In this document: in pieces, positions 1 through 7,430 of the stretch
Layout: every line of letters starts with the position of its first letter
Numbering within the stretch: position 1 is the stretch's first letter
DNA from: Bacteroidales bacterium CF
GTDB lineage: Bacteria; Bacteroidota; Bacteroidia; Bacteroidales; UBA932
Direction of reading: 5' to 3'
Length of the DNA stretch: 64,000 bases
Assembly: GCA_000473305.1 (NCBI GenBank)
Contig: CP006772.1
Coordinates: forward strand, 124,001 to 188,000
The notes under the pieces: model-generated
What the model was told of the DNA's origin: nothing
Database searches by the model: none
Seen by the model: only the letters and a program-made list of their open reading frames with translations
Program-made: the position numbers and the translations under genes

Positions 1-251
1 GGTTCTCTTATGAGCAGAACAGCATGGCGGGAATGTTCCCTGTTACTTTCGAGTGTGTGAGAGAGATCCTGAAACAAAACCGTAAGGGTGTCAAGGTTCC
101 CGATCTAAGACCGGACAAAGAGGCCGGGCCTGAATTCAAGAGTGCTGTCGGAGAGGGGAGTATCTCAAGGTTTGATGAGGAGAAGAGAGGGAATAGCAAT
201 AACCACAAAAAGAAAAAGAAGCAATCTCCTAAAAAAGGCAATGAGAATTAA
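1..251 (+). CDS. RicT/YaaT-like PSP1-domain protein, C-terminal end (partial)
   Basis: The reading frame is open from the window edge to a TAA at 249-251, so only about the last 82 residues are seen. They run through FSYEQNSMAGMFPVTFEC to a basic tail containing KKKKKQSPKK. From memory of the family, Bacteroidota PSP1-domain (RicT/YaaT) proteins end with a similar segment and a lysine-rich tail and lie just upstream of gldH. RicT in Bacillus belongs to a complex affecting RNA maturation; its role in Bacteroidota is not settled. The stop overlaps the first codons of gldH (241-251), suggesting translational coupling. Identification rests on a short fragment plus gene order, so it is tentative. 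Confidence 0.55.
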   Translation, partial: FSYEQNSMAGMFPVTFECVREILKQNRKGVKVPDLRPDKEAGPEFKSAVGEGSISRFDEEKRGNSNNHKKKKKQSPKKGNEN

Positions 252-669
252 GGACAAAGTGCTCTTATTGACTCTGGTCTCGGTCATTCTATGCTCCTGT
301 TCAACCGATAAACCTGAACCGAGTGTACAGTGGTTCCGTCTTATCAACAGGAATGTCGGGAAAACCTACAATATCGATTTTAGCTTAAGGGTATCAAGAG
401 CATATAAAGGGCATGAACTGCCGCTCAGGCTGGAGATTCTCTCCCCGGAAGGGAAAAGGTATGTTGACACATTGAGGATACCGGTTAACAGAGAGACTCA
501 CAATCACACAGTAAACATAATTCCAAGCGGAGTCTGGAATGACATAATCTGGCACTACAGAAAGGATGTCTCTTTCCCGGAAACGGGGAAATGGCTGTTT
601 GCCGTTCATTATATAGACCCGGAGAAGAAAAAAGGAAAGGTAGAGGAATTAGAAATGAGGATAAAATAA
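241..669 (+). CDS. gldH: GldH-like lipoprotein
   Basis: The product is 142 aa and begins with a signal peptide ending in a lipobox (VILCSC), so it should be a lipidated envelope protein. Size, the following beta-rich domain and the position between a PSP1-type gene and trmB fit GldH, first defined in Flavobacterium gliding but conserved in non-gliding Bacteroidales, where its task is unclear. The ATG at 241 was chosen because it gives a proper signal peptide; a longer frame from 142 would add a hydrophilic lysine-rich stretch that belongs to the upstream gene in another frame. It is followed after 2 nt by trmB, so the three genes look like one operon. Confidence 0.7.
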   Translation: MRIKDKVLLLTLVSVILCSCSTDKPEPSVQWFRLINRNVGKTYNIDFSLRVSRAYKGHELPLRLEILSPEGKRYVDTLRIPVNRETHNHTVNIIPSGVWNDIIWHYRKDVSFPETGKWLFAVHYIDPEKKKGKVEELEMRIK

Positions 670-671
670 GA

Positions 672-1349
672 ATGGGAAAGGATAAATTAAAGAGATTCGC
701 CGAGAATGAGACTTTCGGCAACCTGTATCAACCTGATTTCGATGAGGTGTTCAGAAGGGAGTACAGGCTGAAGGGTAAATGGAAGGAGGAGGTATTTAAA
801 AACCAGAACCCGATAGTGCTTGAGCTGGGTTGCGGAAGAGGTGAGTATACTGTTGAGATGGCCAGGAGAAATCCTCATATAAACTATATGGGTATAGATA
901 TTAAAGGGGCAAGATTGTGGAGAGGAGCCAAGAGTGCCATTGAGGAGAAACTGGACAATGTGGCCTTTGTCCGTTGCAGGATTGAGTTTATTGAGAATCT
1001 GTTTGACAAGGATGAGATCTCTTCAATCTGGATAACATTTGCTGACCCTCAGATAAACAGAGAAAACAAAAGGCTCACAGGTCCGGTATTTCTGGAGAGA
1101 TACAAAAAATTCCTTGAGCCCGGAGGAGTAATTCACCTCAAGACTGACAGCAGTTTCCTGCATGAATACACTCTTGAGCTTGCAAAGGAGTGCAAATACG
1201 AGATTATTGAGGCGAATAGTGATATTTACGGGACAGGGCGTGCTGAAGGAGTCCTCACAATAAGGACACATTATGAGGAGCATTTTCTGTCGCAGGGTTT
1301 TCCGATAACCTACATGGCTTTCCGGATTACTCAGAAGCCTCTCTGGTAG
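672..1349 (+). CDS. trmB: tRNA (guanine-N7-)-methyltransferase TrmB
   Basis: TrmB transfers a methyl group from S-adenosylmethionine to N7 of G46 in the tRNA variable loop. The 225-aa product has the SAM-binding motif LELGCGRGEY, the acidic GIDIKG loop, and a catalytic-region FADPQ in place of the commoner FPDPW, followed by a KRL segment. The C-terminal part contains YGTGRAEG and a TxYE-like region (RTHYEEHF). Length is normal for the family. The ATG at 672 lies 2 nt after the gldH stop; an in-frame longer start inside gldH is unlikely. The 3' end overlaps the convergent membrane-protein gene by 23 nt. Confidence 0.88.
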   Translation: MGKDKLKRFAENETFGNLYQPDFDEVFRREYRLKGKWKEEVFKNQNPIVLELGCGRGEYTVEMARRNPHINYMGIDIKGARLWRGAKSAIEEKLDNVAFVRCRIEFIENLFDKDEISSIWITFADPQINRENKRLTGPVFLERYKKFLEPGGVIHLKTDSSFLHEYTLELAKECKYEIIEANSDIYGTGRAEGVLTIRTHYEEHFLSQGFPITYMAFRITQKPLW

Positions 1350-1812
1350 CGTACTCTATTGATCTTGCAAGTCTGAACACATCTTTTCTCATGCCGTCAA
1401 GGACAATTGGATTGTCAGTGAAATCAACGACGATTGTGTCTTCATACATCCTGAACATGCGGGTGACAGGGGACTTATGCCTGAAGGTGATGGTGTTGGC
1501 GCTCTCGGCAACTATAATGTAGTTGCTGTTTTCAAATACCTTCAATACTTTATCCCTCTCCTCGGCGAACGGCCTGTTGAGGTATGCACGTTTTTTAATG
1601 AAACTGACAAGCGGATAAGCAAAAGAGATAACAATGAAAAAGATCAGAAGCTGTGTGCCTGTACCGGCTCTGAAAAGACTTTCGTAATTAAACTCTTTTT
1701 GTCCGGATGTAAGGGCAAATATGGTAATGATAAGAAAAAATACGATTGCCATATATACCAGGTATTTAACCACTCTTATCAAGTACTTTTTGAAATCAAA
1801 GCCACTTTTCAT
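1327..1812 (-). CDS. Two-TM membrane protein of unknown function
   Basis: This 161-aa protein has two hydrophobic segments at about residues 15-35 and 52-72, then a soluble C-terminal domain of about 90 residues with beta-strand-like stretches (SNYIIVAESANTITFRH, DTIVVDF). I do not recognise a named family. The architecture resembles small membrane proteins with a cytoplasmic PH-like domain, but that is only a resemblance. A -7-like box TAGCTTTG occurs on the minus strand at 1850-1857, upstream of the start, without a clear -33 element. Its 3' end runs into trmB. Confidence 0.7.
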   Translation of the reverse strand: MKSGFDFKKYLIRVVKYLVYMAIVFFLIITIFALTSGQKEFNYESLFRAGTGTQLLIFFIVISFAYPLVSFIKKRAYLNRPFAEERDKVLKVFENSNYIIVAESANTITFRHKSPVTRMFRMYEDTIVVDFTDNPIVLDGMRKDVFRLARSIEYATREASE

Positions 1813-1907
1813 AATTGTTTAGATTTAAGAAACGATAACATTATCAACGCAAAGCTAAATAAAAATCTTAAATTTGTTTGTTATTAAGAATAAATAAAGT
1901 CAGAGAC

Positions 1908-2774
1908 ATGGAAAACGAGAAAAAATTAAAAAATCTGGTTATTGTTCTAGCAGTAGTTGCTGTTTTACTTGCTGCATTTCTTGCTTATATCTGGATTGAC
2001 AGGAGTAAAATGGTAGGAGACCTGACTATTGAAAAGGAACAATTGACAGAGCAGACAGAAATGCTTAAGGAGGAGTATGCAACGCTGACTACTAATAATG
2101 ACAGCCTTAACGTACAGCTATCCAGAGAGCGGGAGAAGGTTGACCAACTTATAGAGAGAGTCAAGAAAACTGAGGCTACCAACAGGTATAAAATCCGTCA
2201 GTATGAAAAAGAGCTCGGCACACTGAGGAGTATAATGAGAAGTTATATTGTACAGATTGATTCGTTGAACACTCTCAATACACATCTGAGAAAAGAGACA
2301 GCTGCCGCAAAGGATGAGGTGAAGCAGACCAAGCAGAAGTATGAGGAGCTGCAGACTACTACAGATGAATATGCGCGTCAGGTACAGAAAGGGTCGGTCC
2401 TTAAGGGAAGAGGCATAAATATGATTGCCATCACAGCTTCAAACAAGGAGACAGACAGAAGCAGCCGTGCAGTTAAACTAAAAACCTGCCTCAATCTTGT
2501 TGAGAATACAATTGCCGCCAAAGGGCCAAGGAAAGTTTATATAAGAGTTAAGGGGCCGGACGGAATCCTAATGACAGGAGCAAGTCAGCAGATTTTCAAT
2601 ACCAGCGGGGACCAGATGATATACTCGGCTGTTCGTGAGGTTGACTATCAGGGAGCTGAGCTGGAAGTTTGCATATACTTTGCCAATAATGCCCCTTATG
2701 TAAAAGGTGTCTACAATGTGGACGTTTACACCGAAGAGGGTAAACTCGGGTCGGCAGACCTGTTGCTGAGATAG
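1908..2774 (+). CDS. Membrane-anchored coiled-coil protein
   Basis: The 288-aa product begins with a short basic stretch and one transmembrane helix (about residues 9-28), giving an N-in anchor. Residues about 35-165 are heptad-rich and charged, as in a long coiled coil. A compact C-terminal domain (about 170-288) follows, with beta-like stretches such as KVYIRVKGPDG and ELEVCIYF. I know of similar proteins of unknown function in Bacteroidales but cannot name a family. The ATG at 1908 places the helix at the N terminus; in-frame upstream codons would add a poorly conserved leader. It ends one base before the TTG start of hemW, so the two are probably co-transcribed. Confidence 0.75.
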   Translation: MENEKKLKNLVIVLAVVAVLLAAFLAYIWIDRSKMVGDLTIEKEQLTEQTEMLKEEYATLTTNNDSLNVQLSREREKVDQLIERVKKTEATNRYKIRQYEKELGTLRSIMRSYIVQIDSLNTLNTHLRKETAAAKDEVKQTKQKYEELQTTTDEYARQVQKGSVLKGRGINMIAITASNKETDRSSRAVKLKTCLNLVENTIAAKGPRKVYIRVKGPDGILMTGASQQIFNTSGDQMIYSAVREVDYQGAELEVCIYFANNAPYVKGVYNVDVYTEEGKLGSADLLLR

Positions 2775-2775
2775 T

Positions 2776-3915
2776 TTGGCCGGAATTTACATACACGTTC
2801 CGTTTTGTTCACGGTTTTGCAATTACTGTGATTTTTACTCGGTAAAGCAGACCGGACGAATAGGTGCTTACATAGAATCTCTCCTTTGTGAAATAGAGCA
2901 AAGGAGAGATTTCTTTATTAAGTGTAATGTCACTCCGGCGACTCTCTACATTGGAGGAGGAACGCCTTCGCTGTTGTCTCCGGATCAGATTTCGCTCATC
3001 ACAGAGAAGATTTGCAGCTGCTTCGGTATCTCCTCCGTGGACCACTTCCGGGAATTTACGGTAGAGGTCAATCCGGACGATGTTAATAAGGATTATCTGT
3101 TGCGTCTGTCTTCAATTGGTGTGAAAAGGCTCAGTATGGGCATTCAGTCTTTTGATGATGAGGACCTGTACTGGATGAACAGGCGCCACGACTCTGCTAT
3201 GGCCAGGGAGGCCTATTATATTGCAAGGGAGTGCGGATTTGCGAATATAAGCCTTGATCTTATTTTCGGTTATAGTTTATTGTCGGAAGAGAAGTGGGTC
3301 AGAAATATAGAGACATTGCTCTCTCTGAGGCCGGAGCATATATCTTCATATCAGTTGGGGATTGAGAAAAACACAAAACTTGGAGCTCAATTTGCAAGGG
3401 GGGAGTATTCTCCTTTGTCTGATGAACAGAGCTACTTACAATACTCAACTCTTCAGGGAATGCTGTCAGATGCAGGTTACAGGCAATACGAAATCTCAAA
3501 TTTTGCATTGCCCGGGTTTGAGGCAATACACAACAGCTCTTACTGGGATTACTCTCCCTATCTGGGTTTGGGCCCCTCCGCCCACTCCTTTGACGGAGAT
3601 ACAAGAAGCTGGAATTGTGCAAGTATCATTAAGTACACAAATTCCCTGCAAAACGGGAAGAGGTGTTTTCAGAGCGAGCGACTGACATCCGGAGACAAAT
3701 TCAACGAGAGAGTGATGCTCTCATTGCGGCGTGTGGAGGGTCTCGACATAAAATCCCTTAAGGAGTTGTCTCTGATGGATGATTATGCATCCTTTACAAA
3801 ACAGTTGAAAGATTTGTTGAGGCAAGGTCTTGTTGTTGAGGAGGGAGACAAAATAATAATCCCGTCTGACAAACTTTTCATATCAGACGGGATTATAAGG
3901 GATCTATTTATCTAA
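2776..3915 (+). CDS. hemW: HemW-like radical SAM protein
   Basis: HemW is a heme-binding radical SAM protein long annotated as oxygen-independent coproporphyrinogen oxidase. The 379-aa product starts AGIYIHVPFC and carries the cluster motif CSRFCNYC (Cys11, Cys15, Cys18), then GGGTPS and NPDD as in HemN/HemW. It lacks the N-terminal extension of true HemN, which supports HemW. Translation appears to start at a TTG at 2776, one base after the previous stop, because the invariant YIHVPFC motif would otherwise be lost. The last codons encode a perfect 14-bp hairpin (3856-3896) that may serve the convergent sdhC. Confidence 0.85.
   Translation: MAGIYIHVPFCSRFCNYCDFYSVKQTGRIGAYIESLLCEIEQRRDFFIKCNVTPATLYIGGGTPSLLSPDQISLITEKICSCFGISSVDHFREFTVEVNPDDVNKDYLLRLSSIGVKRLSMGIQSFDDEDLYWMNRRHDSAMAREAYYIARECGFANISLDLIFGYSLLSEEKWVRNIETLLSLRPEHISSYQLGIEKNTKLGAQFARGEYSPLSDEQSYLQYSTLQGMLSDAGYRQYEISNFALPGFEAIHNSSYWDYSPYLGLGPSAHSFDGDTRSWNCASIIKYTNSLQNGKRCFQSERLTSGDKFNERVMLSLRRVEGLDIKSLKELSLMDDYASFTKQLKDLLRQGLVVEEGDKIIIPSDKLFISDGIIRDLFI
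3856..3896 (-). terminator. 14-bp hairpin inside the hemW 3' end, possible sdhC terminator
   Basis: ATAATCCCGTCTGA (3856-3869) is perfectly complementary to TCAGACGGGATTAT (3883-3896), with a 13-nt loop. It lies within hemW codons just before its stop. Read on the minus strand, after the sdhC stop at 3916-3918, the stem is followed by TATTTTG, a weak U-rich tail. hemW and sdhC abut with no gap, so a terminator for sdhC has to lie inside hemW. Confidence 0.5.
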
Positions 3916-4578
3916 TCAGCATATTCCGTTTGCCCTGCAGTATGCTGTAACAGCTATTACTGCAAATCCGAGGAAAATGAATGTTGCGTATACATAAGCG
4001 ACAGCTTTCCATCTGTTGAGCCATTTCGAGTTATTCATACCTACAGTCTGGAAAGCACTCCAGAAGCCGTGTGTAAGATGGAACCAAAGAGCTCCGAACC
4101 ATACAAGATATAATATAACTATTGCAATATTCCCAAATGTAAGTTCCATAAGAGCGTTTACATTCTCTGCCTCTCCGCCTGTAAGTTCGGGAAGTTGCAT
4201 CTTTGCCCAGAAGTGTGTAAGGTGGAAAGTAAGGAATCCTAACACGATAATTCCCAGAACAAGCATGTTCTTTGATGCCCAGGAGTCTGCCTTGCCTTTG
4301 TGGGTCACTGCATACCTCTCTCTTCCGCGAGCCTTGAGGTTTGTAAGTGTAAGGAAGAAGGCATAGATTATATGTATAATGAAACCGGCTGCAAGAACAG
4401 GTACCATAGCAACTACTACCGGTGAACCCATAATCATTATTATTGTGTCGAACGACTCAGGACCAAGGATATAGGCTGAGTTTGCAAAGAGGTGGACCAA
4501 TAAGAATAAAATAAGAAAAAGTCCGGTGATGCTCATTATGAGTTTCTTTCCGATCGAGGATGTAAAAATGTTTCCCAT
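3916..4578 (-). CDS. sdhC: Succinate dehydrogenase/fumarate reductase cytochrome b558 subunit
   Basis: This 220-aa membrane protein fits the single-polypeptide b558 anchor of Bacteroidota and epsilon-type succinate:quinone oxidoreductases. It has about five hydrophobic helices and several histidines in or near membrane segments (LLVHLFAN, FIIHIIYA, LGFLTFHLTHFW, WFHLTHGFW) that suit heme b ligation. The subunit anchors the flavoprotein and iron-sulfur subunits and passes electrons to or from menaquinone. In Bacteroides the flavoprotein and iron-sulfur genes normally follow at once; here the next gene is the convergent hemW, with no spacer, so the gene stands alone. Confidence 0.88.
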   Translation of the reverse strand: MGNIFTSSIGKKLIMSITGLFLILFLLVHLFANSAYILGPESFDTIIMIMGSPVVVAMVPVLAAGFIIHIIYAFFLTLTNLKARGRERYAVTHKGKADSWASKNMLVLGIIVLGFLTFHLTHFWAKMQLPELTGGEAENVNALMELTFGNIAIVILYLVWFGALWFHLTHGFWSAFQTVGMNNSKWLNRWKAVAYVYATFIFLGFAVIAVTAYCRANGIC

Positions 4579-4617
4579 GTTACTATGATTTAATTTTTCG
4601 CTCTTTTAAAGTGGCTG

Positions 4618-4648
4618 CAAAGATAAGTCCTTGCTTGGTAATTTCATA
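4618..4648 (-). promoter_or_regulatory. Predicted sdhC promoter
   Basis: On the minus strand TATCTTTG (4618-4625) matches the Bacteroidetes -7 box TAnnTTTG exactly. TATG (4645-4648), one mismatch from TTTG, lies 19 nt upstream. The start site would fall about 30 nt before the sdhC ATG. The elements interleave with the divergent pyrH promoter. Confidence 0.5.
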
Positions 4649-4665
4649 ATATTTAGCTACTTTTG
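4635..4665 (+). promoter_or_regulatory. Predicted pyrH promoter
   Basis: TTGG (4635-4638) is one mismatch from the -33 TTTG. It is followed after 19 nt by TACTTTTG (4658-4665), an exact TAnnTTTG -7 box. The spacing is ideal for the primary Bacteroidetes sigma factor. The leader to the pyrH ATG at 4711 would be about 40 nt. Confidence 0.55.
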
Positions 4666-4710
4666 TTAAGTTCAGTTAGTGTAATTAATGCTTTTAACAC
4701 TTAATAATTA

Positions 4711-5421
4711 ATGAAATACAAACGAGTCTTGCTGAAATTAAGCGGAGAGAGTATCGGCGGCGGGCAAGGAACAGGTATTGATGAAAATATACTCGCCCAA
4801 TATGCAAAAGATATTCACGAGATAGTCTCTTCCGGAGTAGAGGTTGCGATTGTAATCGGCGGAGGTAACATATTCAGAGGCCTTTCAGGAGTTGGTAAGG
4901 GCTTTGACAGAGTCAGGGGCGATCAAATGGGAATGCTTGCAACAATAATAAACAGCATAGCCTTATCTATGGCAATCAAATCTGAGGGTACACCGGCGGA
5001 GGTTTATACATCTACACCGGCAGAGCCTTACGGAATATATTACAATAGGGACAAAGCCGTGAAAATGATGCAGAGCGGAGGAGTTGCCATCATCGCAGGC
5101 GGCACCGGGAATCCTTTTTTTACAACAGATTCGGCTTCAGCACTTAGAGCAGCTGAGATTGGGGCAGATGCGCTGCTTAAGGGTACAAGGGTTGACGGGG
5201 TCTATACTGCAGATCCGGAAAAAGATCGCAATGCGGTGAAGTATAATTCACTTACCTTTGATGAGGCATTGGATAAAAACCTGCGTATCATGGACCTCAC
5301 AGCTTTCACACTTTGCAAGGAGAATAAGATACCAATTGTTGTATTTGATGTAAATACAAAGGGAAACCTCTTCAAGATCGTCAAAGGAGAGGAGATTGGT
5401 ACAATTGTTTCAGACAAATAA
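4711..5421 (+). CDS. pyrH: UMP kinase
   Basis: PyrH phosphorylates UMP to UDP in pyrimidine nucleotide synthesis and belongs to the amino acid kinase fold. The 236-aa product has the N-terminal KYKRVLLKLSGES phosphate loop, VIGGGNIFRG, the UMP-site GGTGNPFFTTDSAS and KGTRVDGVYTADP. Length is typical. frr follows after 21 nt, the usual bacterial pyrH-frr pairing, although rpsB and tsf, which often precede it, are not here. Confidence 0.96.
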   Translation: MKYKRVLLKLSGESIGGGQGTGIDENILAQYAKDIHEIVSSGVEVAIVIGGGNIFRGLSGVGKGFDRVRGDQMGMLATIINSIALSMAIKSEGTPAEVYTSTPAEPYGIYYNRDKAVKMMQSGGVAIIAGGTGNPFFTTDSASALRAAEIGADALLKGTRVDGVYTADPEKDRNAVKYNSLTFDEALDKNLRIMDLTAFTLCKENKIPIVVFDVNTKGNLFKIVKGEEIGTIVSDK

Positions 5422-5442
5422 ACGAATTCTAATCATAATAAA

Positions 5443-6009
5443 ATGGATATCAGTAAACAAAAAGAGGTTATTACAGCAGCCAAGGACAAAATGAGCAAGG
5501 CTATTTTTCACCTGGAAGAGGAACTAAAGACCTACAGGGCCGGAAAGGCTAATCCTGCCGTTTTCCACAATATCATGGTAGATTATTACGGCAATCCGAC
5601 ACCTATTCCCCAGGTAGCAAGTATCACTACTCCTGACGCAAAGACTATGCTAATTCAGCCATGGGACAAAAAAATGATCCCGGCCATAGAAAAAGCGATC
5701 ATGGTGGCAAATCTCGGCTTCACTCCACAGAATAATGGCGAGCACGTAAGGATAAATGTTCCGCCTCTCACAGAAGAGCGTAGAAAAGATCTTGTAAAGA
5801 AGGTGAAACAAGAGGGTGAGAACGCAAAGATCAGTATCCGTAACGCCCGTAGGGATGGAGTTGACTTGTTGAAGAAATATCAGAAAGATGGACTTCCTGA
5901 AGATCTCGTTAAAGATGGAGAGACTGTCCTGCAAAAGGATACAGATAACTTCAATAAAAAGGTTGACGAGATACTTGCTCTGAAAGAAAAAGAGATAATG
6001 ACTGTATAA
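5443..6009 (+). CDS. frr: Ribosome recycling factor
   Basis: RRF acts with EF-G to split post-termination ribosomes. The 188-aa product has the typical sequence KTYRAGKANPAVFHNIMVDYYG near the N terminus, then TPIPQVASI and a long C-terminal helix (LTEERRKDLVKKVKQEGENAK, with NARRDG). It lies 21 nt after pyrH. Its stop is followed 2 nt later by the ATG of a DUF4403 lipoprotein, so translation may be coupled across the gap. Confidence 0.96.
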   Translation: MDISKQKEVITAAKDKMSKAIFHLEEELKTYRAGKANPAVFHNIMVDYYGNPTPIPQVASITTPDAKTMLIQPWDKKMIPAIEKAIMVANLGFTPQNNGEHVRINVPPLTEERRKDLVKKVKQEGENAKISIRNARRDGVDLLKKYQKDGLPEDLVKDGETVLQKDTDNFNKKVDEILALKEKEIMTV

Positions 6010-6011
6010 AG

Positions 6012-7424
6012 ATGTTTATCAAGGGATTCAAGGCTGCATTATGCAGCCTTTTTTGCAAAGCGGTAGTAGTTGCTTTTATCGTAACATCCTGCAAAACCGC
6101 ACAGATAGAGGGTCCGCAGGAGTCGTACCTTCCTTCAGGGTTATCTCCTGCAATGTCTGAGTTTCCTTTGCAGGTAGAGCTCGATGTGAAAAAGCTGGAG
6201 AGTGCTGTCAACAGTAAAATGAACGGCTTATTGTATCAGGGAGACAATATATCGGGGGAGGATCTCTCTGTAAAGATATGGAAAGGGGGACAGTTCATGT
6301 TCTTTATCACCAACAATGAGATAACCTACAAAGTTCCGTTAAAGATCTGGTGCAGGTTCGGCTGGAAAATGGAGAAGTTCGGGGTGACTCTCTCTGATCA
6401 CTACGAGGCTGCAGGAACGATATCCCTTGTATACAAGACCACTGTTAATATCGATCAGAACTGGAATCTGGTTTCAAAGACAATATCTTCCGGCTATAAC
6501 TGGCTGGAGAAGCCTAAGGTCAAGGCAGTCGGTGTCACAATCCCGGTTACACCGGTAGTCAATCTGGCTTTGTCATACTTCCAGGGGACAATCAGCGAAC
6601 AGATAGACAAGGTGCTTTATGAGAGTGTTCCATTGAAGAGCTATGTGCAAACAGCCTGGGACGAGATGCAGAAGCCATATCTATTGAGTGATTCAAGCAA
6701 CTTATGGTTAAAGATTACTCCCAAGGAGCTGTATCTGTCACCTTTTACCACAACCGGAAATAAGTTGAATCTAACAGTTGCTTTTTATGCACAACTCGAA
6801 TCCCTTTTCGGGGCACAGCCTGCAGTTTCAGAGAAAATCCCGCTGCCCCAGCTTAAAACCATACAGAGACAGCCGCAGCAGTTCAATATTAATATTGCCG
6901 CGGACGTGACATTTGCAAAAATGGCCGAGATGGCTAAAGGGCAGTTGCTGGGAAAGAGTTTTACCGAAGCCGGTAAAACGGTTAAAATAGACAACCTTTC
7001 AATATACAGCAGTGCCGGAAGGGCTGTCGTGGTTGCAGATGTAAGCGGATCTTACAAGGGAAGAGTGTTTTTCACAGGTAAGCCTGTCTACAATCCGGAA
7101 AAAAGAACTCTCGAGATAGCCGAACCTGAGTTTGATATCAAGACCAGGAATGCACTTCTCAAATCTGCCAACTGGCTTATGCACGGGATGATACTGAAAA
7201 AAATTGCTCCTATGCTGACCTACCCTTTAGATGAAAGTCTGAATATGGCTAAAAAGGAGGCAAATGATATGATAAAAAGCTACGAGGTGTACAAAGGGGT
7301 CCATATAGCAGGTGCTTTGGACTCGTTAAGTGTCACCAGTGTGGATATGATTCCCGGAGCAGTAAGGATTGGTGCTAATGTAAAAGGAAACGTTGCCCTG
7401 AAGGTTGACGACCTGAAGTTTTAA
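6012..7424 (+). CDS. DUF4403 family lipoprotein
   Basis: The 470-aa product has a lipobox (FIVTSC, Cys about 27), so it should be an envelope lipoprotein. The rest is beta-rich and resembles the DUF4403 family, whose function is unknown to me; long alternating strands suggest a lipid-binding tubular fold, which is speculative. The ATG at 6012 is the only start giving a usable signal peptide. A strong terminator-like hairpin (6030-6054) lies within codons 7-15. The gene begins 2 nt after the frr stop, so terminating ribosomes could feed straight into it. Its 3' end is 6 nt from the convergent glycosyltransferase gene. Confidence 0.78.
   Translation: MFIKGFKAALCSLFCKAVVVAFIVTSCKTAQIEGPQESYLPSGLSPAMSEFPLQVELDVKKLESAVNSKMNGLLYQGDNISGEDLSVKIWKGGQFMFFITNNEITYKVPLKIWCRFGWKMEKFGVTLSDHYEAAGTISLVYKTTVNIDQNWNLVSKTISSGYNWLEKPKVKAVGVTIPVTPVVNLALSYFQGTISEQIDKVLYESVPLKSYVQTAWDEMQKPYLLSDSSNLWLKITPKELYLSPFTTTGNKLNLTVAFYAQLESLFGAQPAVSEKIPLPQLKTIQRQPQQFNINIAADVTFAKMAEMAKGQLLGKSFTEAGKTVKIDNLSIYSSAGRAVVVADVSGSYKGRVFFTGKPVYNPEKRTLEIAEPEFDIKTRNALLKSANWLMHGMILKKIAPMLTYPLDESLNMAKKEANDMIKSYEVYKGVHIAGALDSLSVTSVDMIPGAVRIGANVKGNVALKVDDLKF
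6030..6054 (+). terminator. Intrinsic terminator-like hairpin inside the DUF4403 start
   Basis: AAGGCTGCA (6030-6038) pairs perfectly with TGCAGCCTT (6042-6050) around a 3-nt loop and runs into TTTTTT (6049-6054). This is a textbook Rho-independent terminator, 20 nt after the frr stop, but it lies within the first codons of the downstream lipoprotein. It could end most pyrH-frr transcripts and pass only those covered by a closely following ribosome. Confidence 0.75.
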
Positions 7425-7430
7425 AACAAC

